Assembly: GCF_011305535.1 (NCBI RefSeq)
Contig: NZ_CP049905.1
Location: 2,180,001-2,244,000, forward strand
DNA: 64,000 nucleotides
Source: Diaphorobacter sp. HDW4B
GTDB lineage: Bacteria > Pseudomonadota > Gammaproteobacteria > Burkholderiales > Burkholderiaceae_C
Direction: 5' to 3'
The position numbers and the translations under genes were made by a program. The notes under the pieces were generated by a model. That model did not search any database. It saw nothing but the letters and a program-made list of their open reading frames with translations, and was not told the DNA's origin. Below are positions 17,296 through 24,815 of the stretch, one piece after another; position 1 is the stretch's first letter, and each line of letters begins with the position of its first letter.

Positions 17296-18075
17296 ATGCA
17301 TCACTCTCTCGATCACGTCGTCATTGCCGTCGACGACCTCTCCCGCTCCATCGAACAGTACCGCGCGCTCGGCTTCACCGTCTATCCGGGCGGCGACCAT
17401 CAGGGCCGCAGCTCGCACAACGCGCTCATCATGCTGGCCGACGGCTCCTATCTGGAGCTGAAGGCTTGGCGCTCGCCCGCGCCCCAAGAGCGCTGGTGGG
17501 CCACGCTCGACAAGAGCGGCGAAGGCCTCGTCGACTTCGCCCTGCTGTCCGCCGATCCGGTGGGCGAACTGGCCGCTGCCCGCGCGCGCGGTCTGACCAC
17601 GCTGCAAGGCCCTGTGCCCGGCGAACGCATGCGCCCCGACGGCCAGCATGTGCGCTGGACCACCGCGCGCCACGACACCGGCGACGTGCCGTTTCTGTGC
17701 GGCGACATCACGCCGCGCAATCTGCGCGTGCCCGACGATGCCGCGCTGATGCAACACGCCAACGGTGCCACTGGCGTGGCGCTGATCACCGTGGCCGTGC
17801 AGGATCTGGACGTGACGCTCGCCCGCTGGCAGGCGCTGCTCGGCCCGGATTTCGCGCTGCCCGCCATCAGCGACGACGCGGCGCTCGGCATCCGCAGCGT
17901 GCGCATTGCGCTCGCGGGTTTCGACGTGATCTTGCAAGGACTCACTTCCGAGAACAGCAACATCACGCTTGCCAAGCACCTGGCCCTGCGCGGCGAAGGT
18001 GCGTATGAAGTGGTGCTGCGCGGCACCACGGCCAAGTGGGCCAGCCCGGCTGCCGAGCACGGCTTCCGCTCCTGA
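17296..18075 (+). CDS. VOC (glyoxalase-like) family protein
   Basis: This 259-residue protein has a glyoxalase-like domain (Glyoxalase_3 type): LDHVVIAVDDLSRSIEQYRA at the start with the first metal-type His, and GSYLELKAW with the Glu. A second, degenerate half begins near residue 155. Members include lyases, isomerases and dioxygenases, so the activity is not predictable. It starts 13 bp after the Bug gene and is probably the last gene of this operon; a hairpin lies ten bases beyond its stop. Confidence 0.82.
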   Translation: MHHSLDHVVIAVDDLSRSIEQYRALGFTVYPGGDHQGRSSHNALIMLADGSYLELKAWRSPAPQERWWATLDKSGEGLVDFALLSADPVGELAAARARGLTTLQGPVPGERMRPDGQHVRWTTARHDTGDVPFLCGDITPRNLRVPDDAALMQHANGATGVALITVAVQDLDVTLARWQALLGPDFALPAISDDAALGIRSVRIALAGFDVILQGLTSENSNITLAKHLALRGEGAYEVVLRGTTAKWASPAAEHGFRS

Positions 18076-18084
18076 CTTTGCGCT

Positions 18085-18111
18085 GCAACGCCGCTCCTGC
18101 GGTGGCGTTGC
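18085..18111 (+). terminator. Hairpin after the VOC gene
   Basis: GCAACGCC and GGCGTTGC form a perfect eight-base stem with an 11-base loop. No U-rich tail follows, so it may be a weak or Rho-assisted terminator separating this operon from hpaR. Confidence 0.4.
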
Positions 18112-18220
18112 GCCCTCCCCGTCTTCGCGACACTCTCTGGCGAGCGGCATCGCCTGCTCGCTTCTCCGTATTTTCCCTAGCCGAGAAAAAGCAAAAAATC
18201 ATTTGCAGGAATTCGCACAA

Positions 18221-18240
18221 TTATTTAATCTATTAAATAA
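18221..18240. promoter_or_regulatory. HpaR operator candidate abutting the hpaR start codon
   Basis: TTATTTAATCTATTAAATAA is an inverted repeat with nine-base arms and a two-base centre, ending directly before ATG 18241. HpaR is known to act on palindromes in hpa promoters. A 16-of-20 match lies before the transporter operon at 29134-29153. No ribosome site is visible, so hpaR may have a very short or absent leader. Confidence 0.6.
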
Positions 18241-18672
18241 ATGACCTCCGCACTCAAACATCGCAATCTTCCCAGCCTGCTTTTGCAGGCTCGCGAGTCG
18301 ATCATGGGCCACACCCGACCGCATCTGCGCAAGAGCGGGCTGTCGGATCAGCAGTGGCGCGTACTGCGTGCATTGGGGGACGGACAGCAGCTCGAAACCG
18401 GACAGGTCGCCAAGGACGCGTTTCTGCTCGGGCCCAGCCTCACCGGCGTGCTCACGCGCATGGAGCGTGACGGGCTGATCCAGCGCACCAAGGACCCCGC
18501 CGACCAGCGCCGCACGGTGGTGTCGGCCACCACCGAAGGGCTGGAACTCGTCAAGCGCCTGTCGCGCGAGATTGCCCAGCATTACGCCGAGCTGGAAGAA
18601 ACCTACGGCAAGGGCAAGCTGGTGGAGCTCTACAAACTGCTGGATGAGCTGATCGCACTGGAAAGACAATGA
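18241..18672 (+). CDS. hpaR: Homoprotocatechuate operon repressor, MarR family
   Basis: This 143-residue winged-helix regulator begins with the diagnostic HpaR sequence LKHRNLPSLLLQARESIM. The recognition helix region is ETGQVAKDAFLLGPSLTGVL, followed by the wing IQRTKDPADQRRTVV. HpaR proteins repress the meta-cleavage operon and are released by 4-hydroxyphenylacetate-type aromatics. Its stop overlaps the start of hpaG1 (ATGA), so it is the first gene of the operon and is probably autoregulated through the palindrome touching its start codon. Confidence 0.93.
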   Translation: MTSALKHRNLPSLLLQARESIMGHTRPHLRKSGLSDQQWRVLRALGDGQQLETGQVAKDAFLLGPSLTGVLTRMERDGLIQRTKDPADQRRTVVSATTEGLELVKRLSREIAQHYAELEETYGKGKLVELYKLLDELIALERQ

Positions 18673-19361
18673 CCCCGCGCTCCCCGGACTTCCGCCATGG
18701 CACCGTGTACGGCGTGCTGCTCAATGACCGAGCCACGCAGGCACGCATGGCGTCGCAGTTCGGCGAGCCGCCCTACAAGGCTCCGCCCCAAGCCCCTGTT
18801 CTCTACATCAAGCCACGCAACACACAGGCGGGCGACGGCGTGGCCGTACCCATTCCGGCAGAGCCCGGCGTGGTGCGCGTGGACGCCACCATCGGCCTCG
18901 TGATCGGCAGCACCGCCTGGCGCGTGTCACCCGCAGATGCCCTGTCACACGTGAGCGGCTATGTGATCGCCAGCGACCTCACGCTGCCGCACGACAACTA
19001 CTACCGCCCCGCGATTCGCCAGCGCTGCCGTGACCTGTTCTGCCCGATGAGCGCCGTGTTCACCGCAGCGGCTGGCTTTCAGGTGGACGACGCGCTGCTT
19101 GAAGTGCAGATCCGCAATGCAGCGGGCGAGGCCACCCACACCTGGCATCGCAGCTTTGCCGATCTGGTGCGCAGCGCGCCGCAGTTGCTCGCCGATGTCA
19201 GCGAATTCATGACGCTCTCTCCCGGCGACGTGCTGCTGCTCGGCCCCGGCGAAGGCTCGCCCAACGCGCGTGCGGGCGACACGGTCGTCATCACCGTGAA
19301 TGGCCTCGGCCAACTGAGTCACTCGCTGACGCATGAAATCACCGAAGGAGCACGCGCATGA
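18669..19361 (+). CDS. hpaG1: HpaG1 subunit of homoprotocatechuate isomerase/decarboxylase
   Basis: This is a 230-residue FAH-fold protein. In the pathway HpaG converts 5-oxo-pent-3-ene-1,2,5-tricarboxylate to 2-oxo-hept-3-ene-1,7-dioate by isomerisation and decarboxylation. Here, as in many Proteobacteria, the two halves of the E. coli enzyme are separate genes. The metal-binding ExE of the FAH family is missing: the equivalent strand reads VDATIGLVIG. This matches the first half of the E. coli protein, which lacks the metal site, so catalysis likely rests with HpaG2. Start and stop both overlap their neighbours (ATGA). Confidence 0.88.
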   Translation: MTPRSPDFRHGTVYGVLLNDRATQARMASQFGEPPYKAPPQAPVLYIKPRNTQAGDGVAVPIPAEPGVVRVDATIGLVIGSTAWRVSPADALSHVSGYVIASDLTLPHDNYYRPAIRQRCRDLFCPMSAVFTAAAGFQVDDALLEVQIRNAAGEATHTWHRSFADLVRSAPQLLADVSEFMTLSPGDVLLLGPGEGSPNARAGDTVVITVNGLGQLSHSLTHEITEGARA

Positions 19362-20119
19362 AGCACGCCCGCGTGATCCACCAAGGCCAGACTCTCTCGG
19401 TCACCGAAAGCGCGGATGGCCTGCTGCAGCGGCCCGATGGCAGCACGCTGACCGAAGCGGAAGTGACCTGGCTGCCGCCGATGGAGTTCGGCACCATCTT
19501 CGCGCTTGGCCTGAACTACGCCGATCACGCCAAGGAAATCCAGTTCGCCAAGGCCCCCGAAGAACCGCTGGTGTTCCTCAAAGGTCCGAACGCGCTGATC
19601 GGTCATCGCGGCGTGTCGTACCGCCCGCCTGACGCGACCTACATGCACTTCGAATGCGAACTCGGCGTGGTCATCGGCACGTCGTGCCGCCACGTGCGCC
19701 GCGAAGATGCCTACCGCCATGTCGCCGGTTACTGCACCGTCAACGACTACGCGATCCGCGACTATCTCGAAAACTACTACCGCCCCAATCTGCGCGTGAA
19801 GAACCGCGACGGCTGCACGCCCGTGGGCCCGTGGTTCGTCGATGCCTGCGACATCGCCGACCCGATGAATCTGCAACTGCGCAGTTGGGTGAACGGCGAG
19901 CTCAAGCAGAACGCCAACACCCGCGACATGGTGCACGACATTCCTTCGCTGATCGCGCATCTGTCGAGCTTCATGACGCTGAGCCCGGGCGATCTGATCC
20001 TCACCGGCACACCCGACGGCGTGGCCGACTGCAAGGTCGGCGACGAAGTCGTCACCGAAATCGGCGGCGTCGGTCGCCTCGTCAACACCATCGTCGGCAC
20101 GCCTCAGAAGCCCCGCTAG
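19358..20119 (+). CDS. hpaG2: HpaG2 catalytic subunit of homoprotocatechuate isomerase/decarboxylase
   Basis: This 253-residue FAH-family protein keeps the metal-binding signature: MHFECELGVVIG gives the E-x-E pair and YCTVNDYAIRDY the third acidic ligand. SFMTLSPGDLILTGTPDGV is the usual C-terminal block. It acts with HpaG1 as decarboxylase and isomerase after the HpaE and HpaF steps. It begins inside the hpaG1 stop (ATGA) and is followed by hpaE 37 bp later with its own ribosome site. Confidence 0.92.
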   Translation: MKHARVIHQGQTLSVTESADGLLQRPDGSTLTEAEVTWLPPMEFGTIFALGLNYADHAKEIQFAKAPEEPLVFLKGPNALIGHRGVSYRPPDATYMHFECELGVVIGTSCRHVRREDAYRHVAGYCTVNDYAIRDYLENYYRPNLRVKNRDGCTPVGPWFVDACDIADPMNLQLRSWVNGELKQNANTRDMVHDIPSLIAHLSSFMTLSPGDLILTGTPDGVADCKVGDEVVTEIGGVGRLVNTIVGTPQKPR

Positions 20120-20156
20120 CCTGAGCCCCGGCCGCCACCGAATCTGGAGAATCCGC

Positions 20157-21614
20157 ATGCGCATCGATCATCTGATCAACGGAAAGAGTGTTCCGGGACA
20201 GCGGTATTTCGAGACCATCAACCCCGCCACGCAAGACGTGCTGGCCGAGGTGGCCGAAGGCGGCGCGGGCGAGGTCGATGCCGCCGTGCGCGCGGCCAAG
20301 GAAGCCTTTCCGAAATGGGCGAACACGCCCGCCGCCGACCGCGCCAAGATCATCCGCAAGCTCGGCGACCTGATCGCGCAGCATGTGCCCGAGATCGCGC
20401 AGACCGAGACCAACGACTGCGGCCAGGTCATCGCGCAGACCGGCAAGCAGCTCGTGCCGCGCGCGGCCGACAACTTCTACTACTTCGCCGAAATGTGCAC
20501 GCGCGTGGACGGCCACACCTACCCCACGCCCACGCATCTGAACTACACGCTGTTCCACCCGGTGGGCGTGTGCGCGCTGATCTCGCCATGGAACGTGCCA
20601 TTCATGACCGCGACGTGGAAGGTCGCGCCCTGCCTTGCTTTCGGCAACACCGCCGTGCTCAAGATGAGCGAACTCTCGCCGATGAGCGCCGCGCGTCTGG
20701 GCGAGCTGGCGCTGGAAGCGGGCGTGCCTGCGGGCGTGCTCAATCTCGTGCATGGCTACGGCAAGGATGCGGGCGAGCCGCTGGTCGCGCACCGCGATGT
20801 GCGCGCCGTGTCGTTCACCGGATCGACGGTCACCGGCAACCGCATCGTGCAGGCGGCGGGCCTGAAGAAATTCAGCATGGAGCTGGGCGGCAAGAGCCCG
20901 TTCGTGATCTTCGACGATGCCGACTTCGAACGCGCGCTCGACGCCGCCGTGTTCATGATCTTCTCCAACAACGGCGAGCGCTGCACCGCAGGCAGCCGCA
21001 TCCTCGTGCAGCAAGGCATCTACGCGAAGTTCGTCGATCGCTTTGTCGAACGCGCCAAGAAGATCAGCGTCGGCGATCCGCTCGACGAAAAGACCATCGT
21101 CGGCCCGATGATCAGCAAGGCCCATCTGGCCAAGGTGCGCCACTACATCGAACTCGGCCAGAAAGAAGGCGCAAGCATGCTGTGCGGCGGCCTCGACGTG
21201 CCCGATCTGCCCGCGCGCGTGAAGCATGGCAACTACGTCGTGCCCACGGTGTTCGCCGACGTGGACAACCGCATGCAGATTGCACAGGACGAAATCTTCG
21301 GCCCGGTCGCCTGCATCATTCCGTTCAAGGATGAAGCGCAGGCCATCGCACTCGCCAACGACATTCAATATGGCCTCTCCAGCTACGTCTGGACCGAAAG
21401 CGTGGGCCGCGCACACCGTGTGGCGGCGGCCATCGAAGCCGGCATGTGTTTTGTGAACAGCCAGAACGTGCGCGATCTGCGCCAGCCCTTCGGCGGCACC
21501 AAGGCATCGGGCACAGGGCGCGAAGGCGGCACCTGGAGCTACGAGGTGTTCTGCGAGCCCAAGAACGTGGCCGTGTCGCTGGGCAGCCACCACATTCCGC
21601 ACTGGGGCGTGTGA
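20157..21614 (+). CDS. hpaE: 5-carboxymethyl-2-hydroxymuconate semialdehyde dehydrogenase
   Basis: This is a 485-residue NAD-dependent aldehyde dehydrogenase that oxidises the ring-cleavage product of homoprotocatechuate. Residues seen: the proton-relay region LISPWNVPFM, VSFTGSTVTGN for NAD binding, the catalytic Glu in MELGGKSPF, and the catalytic Cys in NNGERCTAGSR. The N-terminal MRIDHLINGKSV and C-terminal GREGGTWSYEVFCEPKNVAV are typical of HpaE. It has GGAG about nine bases before ATG 20157. Confidence 0.95.
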   Translation: MRIDHLINGKSVPGQRYFETINPATQDVLAEVAEGGAGEVDAAVRAAKEAFPKWANTPAADRAKIIRKLGDLIAQHVPEIAQTETNDCGQVIAQTGKQLVPRAADNFYYFAEMCTRVDGHTYPTPTHLNYTLFHPVGVCALISPWNVPFMTATWKVAPCLAFGNTAVLKMSELSPMSAARLGELALEAGVPAGVLNLVHGYGKDAGEPLVAHRDVRAVSFTGSTVTGNRIVQAAGLKKFSMELGGKSPFVIFDDADFERALDAAVFMIFSNNGERCTAGSRILVQQGIYAKFVDRFVERAKKISVGDPLDEKTIVGPMISKAHLAKVRHYIELGQKEGASMLCGGLDVPDLPARVKHGNYVVPTVFADVDNRMQIAQDEIFGPVACIIPFKDEAQAIALANDIQYGLSSYVWTESVGRAHRVAAAIEAGMCFVNSQNVRDLRQPFGGTKASGTGREGGTWSYEVFCEPKNVAVSLGSHHIPHWGV

Positions 21615-21616
21615 TC

Positions 21617-21943
21617 ATGAGCCTGTACGCGATGCAGAAGTTCTTCTTCCACCTGAACCGCGAGGCCAAGGTGCAGCAGCGCTACAAGGACGACCGCGCG
21701 GCGCTGCTTGCCGAATATGCGCTCGACGATGAAGAACGCGAAGCCATTCAAAGTGGCGACATCGGCAAGCTCTACGTGCTGGGCTGCAACGGGCAGTTGC
21801 TGATGCATTTCGCGCCACTGCTCGGCATGCGCTGGCCCGAGTATCTGCAGGCCATGCGCGACGGCGTACAGAAACATGGCCCCGTGCGGCGCGGCATCTA
21901 TGCCATGACCACGGGCATCGACGACAAGGTGGCCGGACTATGA
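21617..21943 (+). CDS. LigA-like alpha subunit of an extradiol ring-cleavage dioxygenase
   Basis: This 108-residue, mostly helical protein matches the LigA family, the small alpha subunit of protocatechuate 4,5-dioxygenase-type enzymes. Key stretches are MQKFFFHLNREAKVQQRYKD, then DEEREAIQSGDIGKLYVLG and NGQLLMHFAPLLGM. LigA caps the active site of the catalytic beta subunit. The start at 21617 lies two bases after the hpaE stop, and its own stop overlaps the beta-subunit start (ATGA). In this operon it takes the place where E. coli has the one-subunit dioxygenase HpaD, so the substrate is probably homoprotocatechuate. Confidence 0.85.
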   Translation: MSLYAMQKFFFHLNREAKVQQRYKDDRAALLAEYALDDEEREAIQSGDIGKLYVLGCNGQLLMHFAPLLGMRWPEYLQAMRDGVQKHGPVRRGIYAMTTGIDDKVAGL

Positions 21944-22758
21944 GCCTCGTATTCGCAGGCGTCTGCAGCCACGCCCCCGGCATCACCAGCCGCGCGCATC
22001 TCGCCGACCCGGAGGTGAAGAACGCCGTGCACGCCGCGATGAACACGCTGGGCGAGCAACTGCGCGCCGCGCAGCCGGATGCGGTCATCGTGGTCGCGGC
22101 CGAGCACTTCGCCAACTTCTTCATGAACAACATGCCGTCGTTCGCCATCGGCATGGCCGACGAATACGAAGGCCCGATCGAAGACCCGGCATGGCTTGGC
22201 ATCGCGCGGCGCCACATTCCGGGCAACGCCGAACTGTCGCTGCGCATCATCACCGAGGTGATGCAAAGCGTCGACGTGGCCTATGCCGAGGAATGGAAGT
22301 TCGACCACGGCATCATGGTGCCGCTGCATTTTCTGACGCCCGATTTCACGACCAAGATCATCCCCGTCAACATCAACTGCCAGGGCCCGCCGCTCGCTCC
22401 GCTGCATCGCGCCTGGGCCTTTGGCGAAGCGTTGCGCCGCGCCTGCGACAAGGTGCCCGAGCGCATCGCCATCGTCGGCACGGGCGGCGTGTCGCACTGG
22501 CCCGCGACGCCCGATTCGGGCAAGGTCAACGCGCACTGGGATCTCGAATTCATGGACCGCTGGGCGCGCAACGACAAGGACGCGCTGCTGTCGTACACCG
22601 ACGCCGCGACCTACGCCGATGCCGGTCAGGGCGGCTTCGAGATCCGCACCTTCATCAGCGTTGCCGCAGCAGCGCGCGGGCGTGGCACGGTGCAGTTCTG
22701 CCAGCCCGTTCCGATCTTCGCAGTGAGCTGCACAACCGCCACCATGGAGGTGATCTGA
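21940..22758 (+). CDS. LigB-like beta subunit, probable homoprotocatechuate 2,3-dioxygenase
   Basis: This 272-residue protein is a type III extradiol dioxygenase. Likely Fe(II) ligands are His11 (CSHAPG), His56 (AAEHFANFF) and a Glu near residue 230 (QGGFEIRTF); the catalytic His lies in GTGGVSHWPAT. It is closer in form to LigB of protocatechuate 4,5-dioxygenase than to a free-standing HpaD. Together with the LigA-like partner it should open the ring of 3,4-dihydroxyphenylacetate. It overlaps its neighbours at both ends (ATGA and TGATG), so stoichiometric synthesis is likely. I leave the symbol blank because hpaD usually denotes the single-subunit enzyme. Confidence 0.87.
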   Translation: MSLVFAGVCSHAPGITSRAHLADPEVKNAVHAAMNTLGEQLRAAQPDAVIVVAAEHFANFFMNNMPSFAIGMADEYEGPIEDPAWLGIARRHIPGNAELSLRIITEVMQSVDVAYAEEWKFDHGIMVPLHFLTPDFTTKIIPVNINCQGPPLAPLHRAWAFGEALRRACDKVPERIAIVGTGGVSHWPATPDSGKVNAHWDLEFMDRWARNDKDALLSYTDAATYADAGQGGFEIRTFISVAAAARGRGTVQFCQPVPIFAVSCTTATMEVI

Positions 22759-23192
22759 TGCCTCACATCATCATGAACTACAGCGCGAATCTGGAGTCGC
22801 TCAGCGACATGCAGATGCTGTGCAATGCGCTGGCCGACACCTTGCTTTCGCAGCGCGCGGAAGACGCCAGCCAGGTGTTTCCCACCGGCGGCGTGCGCGT
22901 GTTCGCCTACCCCGCCGCGCACTGCGCGATTGCCGATGGCGGCGCTGCGGCCATGGAGGCCGGCGGCAGCTCCGACTACGGCTTTGTCTACATCAACCTG
23001 CGCATGGGGCGCGGGCGCTCGACGCTGGTGCACACGAAAGTGGGCGACGCCTTGCTCGCCACCGCCAGCGCGCACCTCGATGCCGTTTTCCGCACGCACC
23101 ATCTGGGCCTCACCGTGCAGATCGACGAAAGCCCCAGCCAAGTGTACGACGGCAAACGCAGCACCTTGCACCCGCTGTTCACCCATTCCTGA
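22758..23192 (+). CDS. hpaF: 5-carboxymethyl-2-hydroxymuconate delta-isomerase
   Basis: This 144-residue enzyme of the CHMI/tautomerase fold begins with the required Pro after the initiator Met (MPHIIMNYS), the catalytic base of this superfamily. Further marks are DYGFVYINLRMGRGRS and LGLTVQIDESPSQVYDGK near the C-terminus. It converts 5-carboxymethyl-2-hydroxymuconate to its oxo isomer. The start overlaps the dioxygenase stop by one base. Confidence 0.92.
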   Translation: MPHIIMNYSANLESLSDMQMLCNALADTLLSQRAEDASQVFPTGGVRVFAYPAAHCAIADGGAAAMEAGGSSDYGFVYINLRMGRGRSTLVHTKVGDALLATASAHLDAVFRTHHLGLTVQIDESPSQVYDGKRSTLHPLFTHS

Positions 23193-23213
23193 TCGCGCAG
23201 CCGCATTCTCATC

Positions 23214-24047
23214 ATGTTCACCGAATCCCTTCTCTCCCAACTCGCCAGCGAACTCGATGCCAGCGAGCGCACGCGCCAGCAGATCGAGCATTTCTCCAAA
23301 CGCTTTCCGGGCATGAGCGTGGAAGACGGCTACCGCATCGCCCGCAAATGGGTGGAGCTGCAGATCGCACGTGGGCGCAAAGTGATCGGCCACAAGATTG
23401 GCCTCACCTCGCGCGCCATGCAGGTGTCCAGCCAGATCGATGAGCCCGACTACGGCACGCTGCTCGACAACATGCTCTACACCGCGCACGAAGGTGCGGT
23501 GCTCGACATTCCCAAGCGCAACTTCATCGCGCCGCGCGTGGAGGTGGAACTGGCCTTCGTGCTCAAATCGCCGCTGCGTGGCGCGGGGCTGCCCGGCGGC
23601 AAGGAAATCACGCTGCAGGACGTGCTGGCCGCGACCGACTACGTCACGCCCGCCATCGAAATCATCGACTCGCGCATCGAACAGTTCGACCGCCACACGC
23701 AGGCCGCGCGCAAGGTCTACGACACCATCAGCGACAACGCGGCCAACGCAGGCGTGGTGGTGGGCGCGCGCCGCGCCGATCCGCATGACCTCGATCTGGC
23801 GTGGTGCGGCGCGATCCTGAACGTCAACGGCGTGGTCGAGGAAACCGGCCTTGCCGCAGGCGTGCAAGGCCATCCCGCAATTGGCGTGGCGTGGCTGGCC
23901 AACAAGCTCGCGGCCTGGGGTGAGTCCTTGAATGCTGGCGAAATCGTGCTTGCCGGATCGTTCACGCGGCCCGTTTCCGCCAAGGAAGGCGACATGTTCG
24001 TGGCTGACTACGGCAAGCTCGGCACGCTGCGTTTTCGCTTTGTCTGA
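23214..24047 (+). CDS. hpaH: 2-oxo-hept-4-ene-1,7-dioate hydratase
   Basis: This 277-residue FAH-related hydratase has the MhpD/HpaH pattern: [14 protein letters not shown], the metal-binding [11 protein letters not shown] and [12 protein letters not shown]. It adds water to 2-oxo-hept-4-ene-1,7-dioate, giving the substrate of the aldolase HpaI. No hpaI follows: the next gene is on the opposite strand. It is the last gene of the operon, and a long hairpin (24057-24087) lies past its stop. Confidence 0.92.
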   Translation: MFTESLLSQLASELDASERTRQQIEHFSKRFPGMSVEDGYRIARKWVELQIARGRKVIGHKIGLTSRAMQVSSQIDEPDYGTLLDNMLYTAHEGAVLDIPKRNFIAPRVEVELAFVLKSPLRGAGLPGGKEITLQDVLAATDYVTPAIEIIDSRIEQFDRHTQAARKVYDTISDNAANAGVVVGARRADPHDLDLAWCGAILNVNGVVEETGLAAGVQGHPAIGVAWLANKLAAWGESLNAGEIVLAGSFTRPVSAKEGDMFVADYGKLGTLRFRFV

Positions 24048-24056
24048 TCGCTGAAA

Positions 24057-24087
24057 CAGCGTGCAGCCTGTTCAGTGCTGCACGCTG
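24057..24087. terminator. Convergent hairpin between hpaH and livF
   Basis: CAGCGTGCAG and CTGCACGCTG form a perfect ten-base stem with an 11-base loop. The right arm lies inside the last livF codons. It can fold in transcripts from either side and probably separates the hpa operon from the converging transporter operon, although no T-tract is seen. Confidence 0.5.
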
Positions 24088-24815
24088 GCCGCACCCAGAT
24101 AGGTGTCGATCACGCGCTTGTCGTGCAGCAGTTCCTGCGCACGACCACTGAGCACCACACTGCCCGATTCGAGCACATAGCCACGATCGGCCACCTTGAG
24201 CGCAGCGCGCGCGTTCTGCTCCACCAGCAGCACCGACACGCCATGGTCGCGCAACGACGCCACGACCTGCAGCACCTCGCGCACGATCTTGGGCGCAAGC
24301 CCGAGCGATGGTTCATCGAGCATCAACAGACGCGGACGCGCCATCAGCGCACGACCAATCGCCAGCATCTGGCGCTCGCCGCCGGACAGCGTCGATGCCA
24401 GTTGCGCGCTGCGTTCTTCCAGGCGCGGAAAGATCGCGAACACTTCCTGCATGCGCTGCGACTGGTCGCGCTGGCCCTTGCGCCACAGCGAAAAGCCGCC
24501 CAGCAGCAGGTTGTCCTGGACCGACATATCGCCGAACAACTCGCGCTTTTCAGGCACCAGCGCCACCGAGTTCGCGACCATTTTCTCGACCGTGCAACGC
24601 TTGATGGCTTCGCCGTCGTAGGTGATCTCGCCACGCGCAGGCAGCAGCCCCATGGCCGCGCCGAGCAGCGTGGTCTTGCCCGCGCCGTTGGGGCCGATGA
24701 CGGTGACGATCTCGCCCTGGCGCACATCGAGATCGATCTGATGCACGGCCTCGACCGGGCCGTAGGACACGCTGAAATTGCGCAGTTGCAGCAGCACTTT
24801 GTGTTGATCGCTCAT
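24072..24815 (-). CDS. Liv-type ABC transporter ATPase (LivF)
   Basis: This 247-residue ATPase has Walker [12 protein letters not shown], the signature LSGGERQMLAIGRAL, Walker B RLLMLDEPSLGLAP and the switch His region. The short form without a long C-terminal tail is typical of LivF. It is the last gene of the operon binding protein - LivH - LivM/G fusion - LivF; its ATG overlaps the preceding stop (ATGA). Because the operon promoter carries an HpaR-like site, the cargo is more likely an aromatic acid such as 4-hydroxyphenylacetate or homoprotocatechuate than a branched-chain amino acid. Confidence 0.9.
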   Translation of the reverse strand: MSDQHKVLLQLRNFSVSYGPVEAVHQIDLDVRQGEIVTVIGPNGAGKTTLLGAAMGLLPARGEITYDGEAIKRCTVEKMVANSVALVPEKRELFGDMSVQDNLLLGGFSLWRKGQRDQSQRMQEVFAIFPRLEERSAQLASTLSGGERQMLAIGRALMARPRLLMLDEPSLGLAPKIVREVLQVVASLRDHGVSVLLVEQNARAALKVADRGYVLESGSVVLSGRAQELLHDKRVIDTYLGAASVQH

